64,000 nt of DNA from Cohnella luojiensis (GCF_004564235.1 NZ_SOMN01000012.1:1-64000); one strand, 5' to 3'. Positions 25,503 through 35,476 are shown, counted from the stretch's first letter. The notes: generated by a model not told the origin, from the letters alone. Numbers and translations are program-made.

Positions 25503-27962
25503 TTACGGCGTAACTCTCAGCGAATCCAACAGCATGTAAGTTCCCGTTTTCTTGACGCCCTTAATGGTATGGGAGCCGCTGGCCAATCCGTTAATGCTAT
25601 ATACGACTTGATTCGATAATCTCGTCGCATTGTAAGTGCTGACCGTCTGCTTGAACACGTTGTCCACGTAGATATCGATGTCACCCTGGTCGGATTCTTT
25701 CTCCGTGATCAATTCGATACCCGTGCCGGTAAACGTAAATTGGAAATAATCGTTGTTCGTTTGGGTAAAATGCACGTCGTTGTTATAGTCTCCGAAACCC
25801 CTGTTGCCGTTAAGCGACCAAGCGCCCGTATAAGAAATGCCAGGGTCCGTATTGTTGTACTGAACCTTTGTTCCGACGAAGCTCAGTTTATCGAGCAGCA
25901 TGAAGGTTCCGGACTTCTTAACGGCCTTGATCGTATGGGAGCCCGGCGTCAAGCCCGATATCTTGTACACGGTTTGCTGGGCCAACCGGCTCTCGTTGTA
26001 CGTGTTTACCGTTTCCTTGAACACGTTGTCCACGTAGATGTCGATATTGCCCTGCGAAGAATCCTTCTCCGTAATCAGCTCGATTCCGGTGCCCGTGAAC
26101 GAGTATTGGAAATAGTCGTTATTGTTCATCGTGTAATGCACGTCGTCCTTAAAGTCTCCGAATCCTCTAGCCGTGCTATGCGACCATGTACCGCTATAAG
26201 TGATTCCCGCGTCGGCGTCGTTTACTTGGATCGGCGAAGCCACGCTGAAGCTTAGCTTGTCGAGCAACATGAAGGTACCGGACTTCTTAACGGCTTTAAT
26301 CGTATGGGGTCCGTTGGACAAGCCGGATATGCCGTACACCTTCTGTTGCGCTAGCCGTGTCGCGTTATAAGTGTTCACCGTTTGCTTGAAAACGCCGTCC
26401 ACGTAGATGTCGATGTTGCCTTGGGAGGAATCCTTCTCCGTGATCAAGTCGATACCGGTGCCATTAAAGGTGTATTCAAAAAAATCGTTGTTCGTCTCGG
26501 TGTAATGAACGTCGTTCTGGAAATCTCCTAGCCCCCGGTTGTAGCTTCGTTGCCAATCGCCGGTATACTTGATTCCCGTATCGTCGTCGTTCACCGCGTT
26601 GGAGCCGCCTTGGGATACGACTCTAAGCAATCTCGACGCGTGAGGCGCCAAGTTTACCGAGCTATATCCCGTATTGAAGGTGCCAATATCGGTATGGCTC
26701 CATAGATCCCTGACGGAAGCCGCTCCGCTGAGCCCGATATCGCTCCAATTCACTGTCACCGTTGCGGCTGAGCTCTCTAGATTGATTAGTCCGACCGTGT
26801 AGCTTCCGTCTCCGTTATTGGCATACCAAACCTGCTGGTTGTTCGCCGTGGACACGGGATGCGCCGGCCGTCCCGCTTGGTTGACGGCGATGACCTCGTC
26901 ATTGGTGAGCAAGCCGATTCCGAAACTGTCCAAATTGGTCAAGTCGTTTCCCGTGTAGAGTTGAGCAGACGACATCGCCCATAACGTCATTGCCGTCCGG
27001 CGCTCGTCCTGGGTGATTCCGTCCATGGAGCCGTTGCCGACGTTCAGGGAATCGAAGTCGTTCCAGCCTCCCGGACTGCCGTGCCTCCACCATTCCTCCG
27101 CCTTCGGGAAGGTGCGCGCGATATTCGCCCACGTCGTCAAGCCGCCGGTACCGCAATAGCACTCGATGTCCCAATCGACGCGCCAACCGTTGGCGTACTC
27201 CTTCCAGTAGTCGACGTAATTGATGTCTAGCGCCCAGGAAAGCTCAAGCCATATTCCGTGCGGAGCCAGCGCTTCGGCCCAAGCCTTGACGTCGTCCCGC
27301 GCATCGATGGACGTATCGTTGTGCCCGGAGCCCGGCGTAACGCTGTCGAATTTCAGGAAGTCGATTCCCCATTCCCCGTACAGGTCCGCGATGGAGTCGA
27401 TATAGCTTTGCGCGCACGGCTCGGAGAAGTCTATCTTGTAGCCGAGGTTCCAATAATCGGCCGTCCTCAAAGGCTGGGCCGCGATATCCTGCATCGAGCA
27501 GCCCGGAGCGCCGTAGATCGGCAAATCGTTATCGTAAGCTTGCGGCGACATTCCGGGGATACCGTATATCCCGATTTTCTGACCGTTGGCGTGCACGTAG
27601 TCGATCACGTCCTGAAAACCGTCGGGATATAACGTCGTGCTGGGGATAGGGCGGCCATATCCATCCATGCTTCCGTTCCATCCGGCATCGATATTGATGT
27701 ATTCGTATCCATGTGACTGCAAAGTAGCGTGCATGGCATCCGACTGCGCTTTAATCTGGGCTGCGGATATGATTTGATTATTGCCCGTGTACACTTGCAT
27801 GCTGAAGCTGCTCCAGCCCATTAACGGTTTTAGCGCCAACCCGTTGTCCGCCGCTTGCGCCACGGGCGCATTCGGAACGACAAAACCTATTTGCGCGACC
27901 GCTAAGATAAACATTAATAAGCCCATGCGAAGCTTGCTTAATCGCAATTTCACATCATTCAA
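25503..27962 (-). CDS. Secreted GH27 glycosidase (alpha-galactosidase-like) with three C-terminal modules
   Basis: 819 residues. Signal peptide 1-37 (AQIGFVVPNAPVAQA). GH27 domain about 38-455: MGWSSFSMQ, nucleophile Asp206 in FLKFDSVTPG, probable acid/base Asp265 in RVDWDIE, and NDFDSLNVGNG. The GH27 family removes terminal alpha-galactose or beta-L-arabinopyranose. Three tandem modules of about 120 residues follow (about 460-580, 581-700, 701-819), each with DVHxT..NDY.Q/EY.F.GTGI, ITEK..QG.IDIYVD and SHTIK.VKK, a beta-sandwich repeat common at the ends of glycosidases. The ATG at 27962 starts 3 bp past the preceding gene's stop codon. Confidence 0.88.
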   Translation of the reverse strand: MNDVKLRLSKLRMGLLMFILAVAQIGFVVPNAPVAQAADNGLALKPLMGWSSFSMQVYTGNNQIISAAQIKAQSDAMHATLQSHGYEYINIDAGWNGSMDGYGRPIPSTTLYPDGFQDVIDYVHANGQKIGIYGIPGMSPQAYDNDLPIYGAPGCSMQDIAAQPLRTADYWNLGYKIDFSEPCAQSYIDSIADLYGEWGIDFLKFDSVTPGSGHNDTSIDARDDVKAWAEALAPHGIWLELSWALDINYVDYWKEYANGWRVDWDIECYCGTGGLTTWANIARTFPKAEEWWRHGSPGGWNDFDSLNVGNGSMDGITQDERRTAMTLWAMSSAQLYTGNDLTNLDSFGIGLLTNDEVIAVNQAGRPAHPVSTANNQQVWYANNGDGSYTVGLINLESSAATVTVNWSDIGLSGAASVRDLWSHTDIGTFNTGYSSVNLAPHASRLLRVVSQGGSNAVNDDDTGIKYTGDWQRSYNRGLGDFQNDVHYTETNNDFFEYTFNGTGIDLITEKDSSQGNIDIYVDGVFKQTVNTYNATRLAQQKVYGISGLSNGPHTIKAVKKSGTFMLLDKLSFSVASPIQVNDADAGITYSGTWSHSTARGFGDFKDDVHYTMNNNDYFQYSFTGTGIELITEKDSSQGNIDIYVDNVFKETVNTYNESRLAQQTVYKISGLTPGSHTIKAVKKSGTFMLLDKLSFVGTKVQYNNTDPGISYTGAWSLNGNRGFGDYNNDVHFTQTNNDYFQFTFTGTGIELITEKESDQGDIDIYVDNVFKQTVSTYNATRLSNQVVYSINGLASGSHTIKGVKKTGTYMLLDSLRVTP

Positions 27963-27965
27963 CTC

Positions 27966-30350
27966 CTATGAGGGTATCAGCCGGATCTTCTCTCCTATCT
28001 CCGTCTCCATAACCAATACGTCCCCTGTCAACGTCTTCTCCCCTCGGCTCCGGATGCATCTTGCCTTGTCCCACGGGTTGTATACCCGAAGCGGCGAACC
28101 GGCCTCGCTGTAGATTTCAATCCCCTGGACGATTCCCTCATCTGCTGTCGCGCTCACGAGGAATCCTCCAACGGCCCGGAGCGTGCTGAATTCCGCGCGC
28201 TTGTCCATGGGCCAGTTAGGGAAGAAGCGAATGATTCCGTTGTAGCTTTGCATTAAGCACTCGTTGACCACCGCCGGCAAAGCAAAGTTCTCGAACCATA
28301 TGCCCATCGGGCCCATATAATCGAACGGGGTCGTATCCGAATATCTCCCCCCGGATTCCAGCAATTTGTCCGTGCACGTTCCGTTCGGAAGCAGGCAATA
28401 GTCGATTTGGCGCTTGAAGCGTTCCAGATCGAGCTTCCCCAACCGCGCCCCGGCGAGATTAAGGAAGACGAGCTCGTTCCCTCCCTCGTTCCGGTGATTC
28501 AGATAAGAATTCACCGCGATCCGGTATTGCTCCGGCGAAGAGTGCAAGCCGTGATCTTCCCCGGGGAAAACGGTCGAGATTCCGTTAGGCACGTTGTAGA
28601 CCACTTCGGGATCTTCGCCCGGGACGGACACGAACACGGTTCCGCGCTGCGATTCCGCGGTCGGATAATCGGGGAAATGGCTAAGGATATCCCGAACTTC
28701 CGCTAGCAGCTCAGTCTCGGCTTCGTTATGTCCTAGAACCTCGCAAGCTTGCTCGAATGCCCGAAACAGAAACTTCGTCAGCGTCAAGTCGACGATGCAA
28801 TCGCTGTTTTTCTTGAACCCCGGCGTAAGCTCATACAGCTCAGGCACGACCGTCGGAAAAATATGATAGCGGTCGTCCCCCCAAGATTCCCCGCTTGCGT
28901 CCGGTCTCTTCATATAGTCCGCCATGAAAAGAACCGCTTCCTTTATCGGAGTATAAGCGCGATCCGCTAAGAATGATTTGTCCATCGTGTACAGATAATG
29001 CCACCATAGACTCTGCACGGTCCAAGGCGTTTCGCAGACTTCCCAGCCCCAGTGGGGAACGGGGTAAGGCATCATGTTCATCTCGACGGGGTAAGCGGAA
29101 TGCGGATAATAGGCACCGCGCAAACCGTAATACTCCTGCGCCCACTTTCGGCTAACGGGAAGAACGTGATCGACCATGTTCGCGTAGGCCAGATGTTTTT
29201 CCACGTGGTTGCTAGAGAACGCAAGCCAGAAAGGCTGCTGCGTATTGTAGTTCATATGGTAGTCCCCATGCCATTCCGAACCGATCCTGCCGTAGCTCCA
29301 ATTGGCGAATATCCCCGGGCACGTCGCATCGGGCTTCACGGAGCATTGGAAGAAATAGAGATTCCGATACCATACGCGTTCCAGGAATTCGTCTTCCAGG
29401 GCGACGCCCGAGCGGGACCAATAGTCCTCCCACTTCTTCTCGGAAAGAACGAATGCCGCGGAAAACGACTCTTTATCGGGAGATTCGATGATTGAAGTCT
29501 CTCCGGGAACGTTCGCATCCAAGCCTTCTTTCAGCTCGACGCTAACGGTGAATTCCGCCCCTTCGCCAAGCTTGGCTTCCAATCCATTGGCGGATCCTTG
29601 AAAGGCAATCCCGCGAGAGACGCGAGCCGATAACCGGAATGCCTTGTCTTTGGAAGTATCGCCGGCAACTCCCTCCTCCTTCAGGGAGTAAGGAAGCGCT
29701 TGACGGAAGGCAAGCTGGTTAGCCGGAACGTCTACCGAAGCTGCGAACTTGGGAAGCTCTGGCGGCGTATTCGGGTCGGGGATCAATTTTATCCGATTAA
29801 AGATATTCGCCCGCGGCGTCTCACCATCCGAGTTCCGAAGCGTTGCCCACAAGCGGTCCGTATTCTGATCGACGAATACGAGCAACGTTACGAAGGAATC
29901 CCCTGCGTTGAAGAAAATTTCGCACAATCCGCTGTCGATGCTTAACTTATGTCCAAGAACCTCCGTCGTCCGCCGATCGAAACCGAGCAGCAAAGAGCCG
30001 CATGGCATCGGGCGCGGGTACGGGAAGTCGTAATTTTCGCTGGTCATCGCTACGTATTCCCTGTACCAGGCTTCCTCGCTTAACGAGGAATAACCGGCGG
30101 GGATTTCCTTCAACCTTGCGAATAAGTCCTCGAAGGTTCCGATCTTGTCCTGATGCTTCTCGGCGATTCGAATATCCCACACGTTGTTATGTCCGAAATG
30201 AATGACAACGGCGTCGGGACGTGAAGTCACGACCGCTCCCAAGCCACCGTTCCCAAGTAGCGCTCCTTCGAAAAAGTCCGGTGCCGGACGGTTGTAACAT
30301 ATCGCGTGCTTGCTTGCTTGTTCCCTTGTATTCATCTCTTCCGCCCCCAT
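27966..30350 (-). CDS. GH95-like glycosidase (divergent alpha-L-fucosidase/galactosidase type), cytosolic
   Basis: 794 residues without signal peptide. It begins with an N-terminal beta domain (FFEGALLGNGGLGAVVTSRP, typical of GH95) and continues as an (alpha/alpha)6 barrel: WSYGRIGSEWHGDYHMNYNT, PVEMNMMPYPVPHWGWEVCE, FPNWPMDK near the end. GH95 enzymes release L-fucose or L-galactose from plant polysaccharides. It differs strongly from the second GH95 gene at 41882-44191, so another specificity is likely. ATG 30350; a second ATG at 30335 after GGGGGCGGAAGAG is also possible. Confidence 0.75.
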   Translation of the reverse strand: MGAEEMNTREQASKHAICYNRPAPDFFEGALLGNGGLGAVVTSRPDAVVIHFGHNNVWDIRIAEKHQDKIGTFEDLFARLKEIPAGYSSLSEEAWYREYVAMTSENYDFPYPRPMPCGSLLLGFDRRTTEVLGHKLSIDSGLCEIFFNAGDSFVTLLVFVDQNTDRLWATLRNSDGETPRANIFNRIKLIPDPNTPPELPKFAASVDVPANQLAFRQALPYSLKEEGVAGDTSKDKAFRLSARVSRGIAFQGSANGLEAKLGEGAEFTVSVELKEGLDANVPGETSIIESPDKESFSAAFVLSEKKWEDYWSRSGVALEDEFLERVWYRNLYFFQCSVKPDATCPGIFANWSYGRIGSEWHGDYHMNYNTQQPFWLAFSSNHVEKHLAYANMVDHVLPVSRKWAQEYYGLRGAYYPHSAYPVEMNMMPYPVPHWGWEVCETPWTVQSLWWHYLYTMDKSFLADRAYTPIKEAVLFMADYMKRPDASGESWGDDRYHIFPTVVPELYELTPGFKKNSDCIVDLTLTKFLFRAFEQACEVLGHNEAETELLAEVRDILSHFPDYPTAESQRGTVFVSVPGEDPEVVYNVPNGISTVFPGEDHGLHSSPEQYRIAVNSYLNHRNEGGNELVFLNLAGARLGKLDLERFKRQIDYCLLPNGTCTDKLLESGGRYSDTTPFDYMGPMGIWFENFALPAVVNECLMQSYNGIIRFFPNWPMDKRAEFSTLRAVGGFLVSATADEGIVQGIEIYSEAGSPLRVYNPWDKARCIRSRGEKTLTGDVLVMETEIGEKIRLIPS

Positions 30351-30368
30351 GATGTACCTTCGTTATAT

Positions 30369-30398
30369 CAAGCCCTCCTAATCGTTTAGGAGGGCTTG
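30369..30398 (-). terminator. Terminator after the long GH27 gene
   Basis: CAAGCCCTCCTAA pairs with TTAGGAGGGCTTG around four bases. The perfect 13-bp stem lies between the long GH27 gene and the next gene on the minus strand; the T-rich tail is poor. Confidence 0.7.
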
Positions 30399-30407
30399 AT
30401 AGTGAAA

Positions 30408-33400
30408 TTAGCTTGTGACTCTTATGGAGTCTAAGAGCATGTACTCTCCGGATTTTTTCACGACTTTAATCGTATGTGTTCCTTTTGATAACCCTGAGAT
30501 CTGGTACACCGTTTGCCCGATCAATCTGGTAGGGTGATAAGTGCTTACCGTTTGTTTGAATTCGTCGTCCACGTAGATATCGATATTTCCTTGTGAAGCG
30601 TCCATTTCCGTAATCAATTCGACTCCCGTTCCCTTAAAGTTAAACTTATAGTAATCGTTGTTCTTCTCCGTAATATGAACGTCATCCTGATAATCTCCCA
30701 ACCCTCTGCCGATGCTGTGACTCCATGTCCCTTTATATTTGATTTTGGAGTCCGTATCGTTGATTAAAATCGTAGAAGGCACAGTAAATCTCAGCTGATC
30801 CACCAGCATATAGTCTCCGGATTTCTTCACGACCTTGATCGTATGAGTGCCATTGGTCAACCCGGAAATGCCGTACACCGTTTGCCCGGTTAATCTGTCG
30901 GTGTGATAAGTGTTCACCGTTTGTTTAAACTTATTGTCCACGTAGATATCAATGTTTCCTTGAGAAGGGCCTTTAGCGGTAATGAATTCGATTCCCGTGC
31001 CCTTAAACGTGTATTCGAAGTAATCGTTGTTCGTCTCGGTGGAATGCACGTCGTTCTGGTAATCGCCGCGGAAGGAGAAAGTCAGCGCAGATGTTCCTAC
31101 CGGTCGTGTTGCAAGGTATTCCTTCTTGATGGTAACTTGATTGCCAGTCAGCGTGTAATCGCTGCCTAACACCAGCGTTGTTTCACCGTTGGTTATGCCT
31201 GCCAAGTTGCTGCCGTCGATATTCAACGATGTCGTTACGTCAGCCTGTGCGTTCCTATCAAAGCTTGCCGTGTCGGGGCTGATAAGATCCGCTATCTTAT
31301 ATTTCAATTGATCCAGCAGCATGTAATAGCCCGATTTCTTCACGACCTTGACGGTATGCTCGCTATCGGACAATCCGGTAATGTTGTACACCGTTTGCAG
31401 AGCTTGCTTGCTTACGTTATAAGTACTAATGGTTTGTTTGAACTCGTTATCCACGTAGATGTCCATATCGCCTTGAGAAGAATCCTTTTCGGTTACGATC
31501 TCGATTCCCGTTCCCTTAAACGTAAATTCGTAATAATCGTTATCGGCCTCCGTGAAGTGCACGTCATCCTTGTAATCTCCGAGTCCCCTGTTTCTGTTAT
31601 GCTGCCAAGCGCCATGATAGGAAATTTCGGTATCGTCATCGTTGACGATTACATACCTGCCTCTGGATGTATCGCTTACGATAACGGCAAGATTCTGGGT
31701 CGCTCCCTCGCTGAAGGAGAAATTCAGGTTGGTCGTTCCCGTCTGCAAAGTCGCGAGGTATTCCTTCTTGATGGATACCTGGTTGCCCGATACCGTAAAG
31801 TCGGTACCTAGTGCCAATGCGGTTTCGCCGTTCGCGATGCCGCTCAATTCATTTCCGTTGAAAGCTATTGTCGTCGATATATCCGCCTGCGCCGATGCTT
31901 TCTGATCGAAGCTTAATACGGACGGGGTGATCGTGCTGTTCAGCGGCGTCGAATCGCTAACTGTGATGACAAGGGTTTGCACGACTCCCGAACCGAAGGT
32001 AAAAGTTAGATTGGTCGTTCCGACCGGCCGGGTTGCGAGATATTCCTTTTTGATGGTGACCTCGGTGCCCGATACCGAGTAGTCCGTGTTTAACACCAAT
32101 GGAGTTCCGCTTTGCGATATGCTGCTTAGCGTGTCTCCGTTCAGCGTCATGGTTGTGCTGACATCCGCTTGGGCGGTTGCTTTCTTATCAAAGCTGCCCG
32201 TTGCCGGGCTGATCCCGACATTTACGCTGACGCTCAATTTATCTAACAGCATATACGATCCCGATTTTTTCACTGCCTTGAACGTATGCAAATCATTGGA
32301 CAGTCCCGAAATGCTGTAAACGGTTTGTTGAACGGATCTACTATCGTTATAAGTACTCACCGTTTGTTTGAACTCGTTATCCAAGTAGATATCGACATCA
32401 CCCTGCGAGGAATCCCTCTCCGTAATGAAATCGATCCCGGTTCCCGTGAAGGAATATTCAAAGTAAGCGTCGTTTGCCTCGGTGTAATGAACGTCATCCT
32501 GATAATCCCCGAGTCCCCTGCCCGTGCTATGTCCCCACGGACCCGAGTACGTAATGCCGGGATCGCTATCATTGATGGAAGCCGTACTATTCTGTTGCCC
32601 CGTGTTACTAACGGTGATAGCAAGAATTTGCGTGGCTCCTCCGCTGAAGGAAAAAGTCAGGTTGGTCGTTCCGATCGGCTCAGCCGAAAGGTATTCCTTC
32701 TTGATCGTGACCTCGTCGCCAGAAACAGTGTAGTCGGTGCCTGAAGTCAGATTTGTTCCACCGTTTGCAATCCCGTTCAAGTTATTCCCATCGATGATCG
32801 TCGTCAATACATCAGCCTGTTGCGTTGCCGCTTTATCGAAGCTAGCCGTCGAAGGGCTGATCAGATCGGGGACGGTAACCGTCAATTTATCGAGCAGCAT
32901 GAAGAATCCCGATGATTTCTTAACGACCTTAAGGGTATGGGCTCCGCTCGGCAATCCGGTAATATTGTAAACGGTCTGCTGGGCCAACCTTCCTAAGTTA
33001 TAAGTGCTTACGGTTTGTTTGAATTCATTGTCAACGTAAATATCCATTTCGCCTTGCGAGGGATCCATTTCCGTAATCATTTCGATTCCCGTGCCCGTAA
33101 ACTCGTATTCGAAGTAATCATTATTGGTTTCTGTCCAATGGACGTCGTTCTTGTAATCCCCGAGTCCCCTGTTCGTGCTATGGTTCCATGCGCCAGTATA
33201 TACGATGGAGGCGTCGTCATCGTTAAGGGAAATCGATCCGCCTTTGGACGAATCTTTAACGATCAAGGCAACGGTTTGCGCGGCTCCCGCATCGAAGGAG
33301 AAGCTCAGGTTCGTTGTTCCCAGCGGCAAGGCGGCAAGGTATTCTTTTTTGACAGTAACTGAATTGCCCGACACCGTATAGTCCGTGCCCGGTACCAAAG

Positions 33401-35288
33401 TTGTTTCGCCGTGAGAGATGCCGCTCAATTCATTTCCGTTCAAAGTCATCGTCGTCGTTACGTCGGCTTGAGCCGTTGCTTTCTGATCGAAGCTTATCGC
33501 AGCCGGAGTAACATCGCTGTCCCTAATGGTAGTATCGCTTACCGTTATGTCTAAGGTCTGCGTTGCCCCAGCGCTGAAAGAGAAGGTGAGATGGGTTATA
33601 CCGACGGGCCTGTTCGCAAGATATTCTTTCTTGATCGTGACCTCGTCGCCCGAAACCATGTAGTCGGTACCTAGAGTCAATATCGTTCCGCCGTTCGCAA
33701 TGCTGCTTAATTCATTTCCGTTAAGCGTCATCGTTGTCGTCACATCGGCCTGAGCGGATACTTCTTTATCAAAGCTTCCGGTTGTCGGGCTTATCGTGCT
33801 GTTTTCCGCCGAAGCATCCTTAACCGAGATTAATAAATTTTGCTTCGCTTCCGTAAGTTCCATTCCATCGTTTCGTTTCCAGGAGCCCGTATACTTCACG
33901 CCGGTATCGTCATCATTGAGAGATGCCGTGCCGCCCTGGGACGTTACTTTGAACAATCGCGATCCATGCGAGGCCAGATTAACGGAACTATAGCCGGTGT
34001 CGAAGGTTCCAAGATCGGAATGACTCCACAAATCCCGGACGGATGCGGGGCCGGTCAACCCGATATCGCTCCAATTGACGGTAACCGTCGCGGCCGAGCT
34101 TCCAAGGTTAAACAGACCGACGGTATAGGTTCCATCTCCATTGTTGGCATACCAAACCTGCTGTTCCGTGTCTATCGACACGGGATGCGCGGGGCGCCCC
34201 GCTTGATTGACGGCGATCACTTCGTCGTTCGTCAATAGCTCGAGTCCGTAGCTGTCCAAATTGGTTAGATCATTGCCCGTATACAATTGCGCCGACGAAA
34301 TAGACCAAAAGGTCATGGCGGTCCGACGTTCTTCCGGCGTTATGCCATCCATCGCTCCGTTGCCGATGTTAAGGGAATCGAAGTCGTTCCAGCCTCCCGG
34401 GCCGGCATGCCGCCACCATTGTGCCGCTATCGGGAATAGCCGGGCTATGTTTTCCCACTTCGTTAACCCGTTCGTCCCGCAATAGCATTCGACATCCCAA
34501 TCCACGCGCCAGCCGTTCGCGTATTTCTTCCACGTATCGATATATTTAATATCCAGAGCCCACGACAATTCGAGCCATATCCCGTGCGGCTTCAGCGCCT
34601 TGGACCAAGCAGCCACGTCATCCCGGGCATCGAGGGAAAGGTCGGAGATGCCCGAACCCGGCGTGACGCTGTCGAATTTCAGAAAATCGATTCCCCATTC
34701 CCCGTACAGGTTGGCAATGGAATCAATGTAACTCTGCGAGCAAGGGTTGGAGAAATCTATCTTGTAGCCGAAACCCCAATAATCCGATTGCGCCAATGGC
34801 TGGGCGGCAATGTCCTTCATGGAGCACCCCGGTGCTCCATATATCGGGAGATCATCCGCGTAGGCTTGCGGCGACAAGCCTGGGATTCCGTATATTCCGA
34901 TTTTCTGCCCGTTGTTATGTACGTGGTCGATTACTTCCTGAAAACCGTTAGGGTATAGCGTCGTGCTAGGTATGGGGCGGCCGTAACCGTCCATGCCCCC
35001 GTTCCATGCGGCATCAATGTTGATATATTCGTAGCCATGCGATTGCAATTTCTCGTGCATGGCGTCCGATTGCGCTTTTATTTGGGCCGCGGTTATCCAA
35101 TGGCCATTGCCGGAGTAAACCTGCATGCTATAGCTGCTCCAGCCCATATACGGCTTCTGCGCTAATCCGTTGTCCGCAGCCTTCGCAACGTTCGAAACCG
35201 GAACTATAAATCCCAATTGAGCAGCAATCATAATGAATGCCAGCAACCAGATCCTGAATTTTTTTAACGATTTTGCCACATGATTCAT
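30408..35288 (-). CDS. Giant secreted multimodular GH27 glycosidase with X2 and beta-sandwich modules
   Basis: 1626 residues. Signal peptide 1-37, GH27 domain about 38-455 with Asp206 (FLKFDSVTPG) and Asp265 (RVDWDVE) as in the paralogue at 25503. The rest alternates six X2-type Ig-like modules (starting TISPTTGSFDK, DVTPAAISFDQ, LISPSTASFDK, GISPATGSFDK, TITPSVLSFDQ, LISPDTASFDR; each with TDYTVSG and IKKEYLA) with beta-sandwich modules of the same kind as in the paralogue: four recognisable full ones, one headless and one cut stub (YTGSWKRND). X2 modules in cellulosomal and wall-bound enzymes act as spacers or binding units. ATG 35288 follows a TAGGAGATGA-like site. The modules show recombination scars (see findings). 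Confidence 0.88.
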   Translation of the reverse strand: MNHVAKSLKKFRIWLLAFIMIAAQLGFIVPVSNVAKAADNGLAQKPYMGWSSYSMQVYSGNGHWITAAQIKAQSDAMHEKLQSHGYEYINIDAAWNGGMDGYGRPIPSTTLYPNGFQEVIDHVHNNGQKIGIYGIPGLSPQAYADDLPIYGAPGCSMKDIAAQPLAQSDYWGFGYKIDFSNPCSQSYIDSIANLYGEWGIDFLKFDSVTPGSGISDLSLDARDDVAAWSKALKPHGIWLELSWALDIKYIDTWKKYANGWRVDWDVECYCGTNGLTKWENIARLFPIAAQWWRHAGPGGWNDFDSLNIGNGAMDGITPEERRTAMTFWSISSAQLYTGNDLTNLDSYGLELLTNDEVIAVNQAGRPAHPVSIDTEQQVWYANNGDGTYTVGLFNLGSSAATVTVNWSDIGLTGPASVRDLWSHSDLGTFDTGYSSVNLASHGSRLFKVTSQGGTASLNDDDTGVKYTGSWKRNDGMELTEAKQNLLISVKDASAENSTISPTTGSFDKEVSAQADVTTTMTLNGNELSSIANGGTILTLGTDYMVSGDEVTIKKEYLANRPVGITHLTFSFSAGATQTLDITVSDTTIRDSDVTPAAISFDQKATAQADVTTTMTLNGNELSGISHGETTLVPGTDYTVSGNSVTVKKEYLAALPLGTTNLSFSFDAGAAQTVALIVKDSSKGGSISLNDDDASIVYTGAWNHSTNRGLGDYKNDVHWTETNNDYFEYEFTGTGIEMITEMDPSQGEMDIYVDNEFKQTVSTYNLGRLAQQTVYNITGLPSGAHTLKVVKKSSGFFMLLDKLTVTVPDLISPSTASFDKAATQQADVLTTIIDGNNLNGIANGGTNLTSGTDYTVSGDEVTIKKEYLSAEPIGTTNLTFSFSGGATQILAITVSNTGQQNSTASINDSDPGITYSGPWGHSTGRGLGDYQDDVHYTEANDAYFEYSFTGTGIDFITERDSSQGDVDIYLDNEFKQTVSTYNDSRSVQQTVYSISGLSNDLHTFKAVKKSGSYMLLDKLSVSVNVGISPATGSFDKKATAQADVSTTMTLNGDTLSSISQSGTPLVLNTDYSVSGTEVTIKKEYLATRPVGTTNLTFTFGSGVVQTLVITVSDSTPLNSTITPSVLSFDQKASAQADISTTIAFNGNELSGIANGETALALGTDFTVSGNQVSIKKEYLATLQTGTTNLNFSFSEGATQNLAVIVSDTSRGRYVIVNDDDTEISYHGAWQHNRNRGLGDYKDDVHFTEADNDYYEFTFKGTGIEIVTEKDSSQGDMDIYVDNEFKQTISTYNVSKQALQTVYNITGLSDSEHTVKVVKKSGYYMLLDQLKYKIADLISPDTASFDRNAQADVTTSLNIDGSNLAGITNGETTLVLGSDYTLTGNQVTIKKEYLATRPVGTSALTFSFRGDYQNDVHSTETNNDYFEYTFKGTGIEFITAKGPSQGNIDIYVDNKFKQTVNTYHTDRLTGQTVYGISGLTNGTHTIKVVKKSGDYMLVDQLRFTVPSTILINDTDSKIKYKGTWSHSIGRGLGDYQDDVHITEKNNDYYKFNFKGTGVELITEMDASQGNIDIYVDDEFKQTVSTYHPTRLIGQTVYQISGLSKGTHTIKVVKKSGEYMLLDSIRVTS

Positions 35289-35388
35289 CTCCTATGATTA
35301 TGATTTCGAGGTTGCGTTCGACTTTCAAGTAAACCGGCTCCTGGCCCACTCCCATATCCGATCGCTCTGTGCCCGCCCATATGGAATC

Positions 35389-35415
35389 GAGCCCTCCTCC
35401 CGTACGGAAGGGCTC
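35389..35415 (-). terminator. Relic terminator upstream of the long GH27 gene
   Basis: GAGCCCT and AGGGCTC flank CCTCCCGTACGGA. It follows the relic GH27 end at 35426-35455 in the same way that the terminator at 25469 follows the intact GH27 gene. Confidence 0.55.
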
Positions 35416-35425
35416 AATCGAACCG

Positions 35426-35455
35426 TTATGGTGTAACTCTCAGAGCGTTATTCAT
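35426..35455 (-). pseudogene. Remnant of a deleted GH27 gene (start codons fused to last codons)
   Basis: Reads MNNALRVTP and stop on the minus strand. CTGAGAGTTACACCATAA matches the last codons of the GH27 gene at 25503 (LRVTP, stop), and the following bases and terminator also match. The ATGAAT before it, after AAAGGAGG, matches the start of both intact GH27 genes (ATGAAT). I infer that nearly a whole tandem copy was deleted. Confidence 0.5.
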
Positions 35456-35476
35456 CCTCCTTTGATCATTAAAGTA

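Noticed and set aside
25740..26255. 171-codon plus-strand frame over the GH27 modules
   Set aside because: Antisense to strongly conserved repeat modules; similar frames recur across each module copy, which is expected of a shadow.
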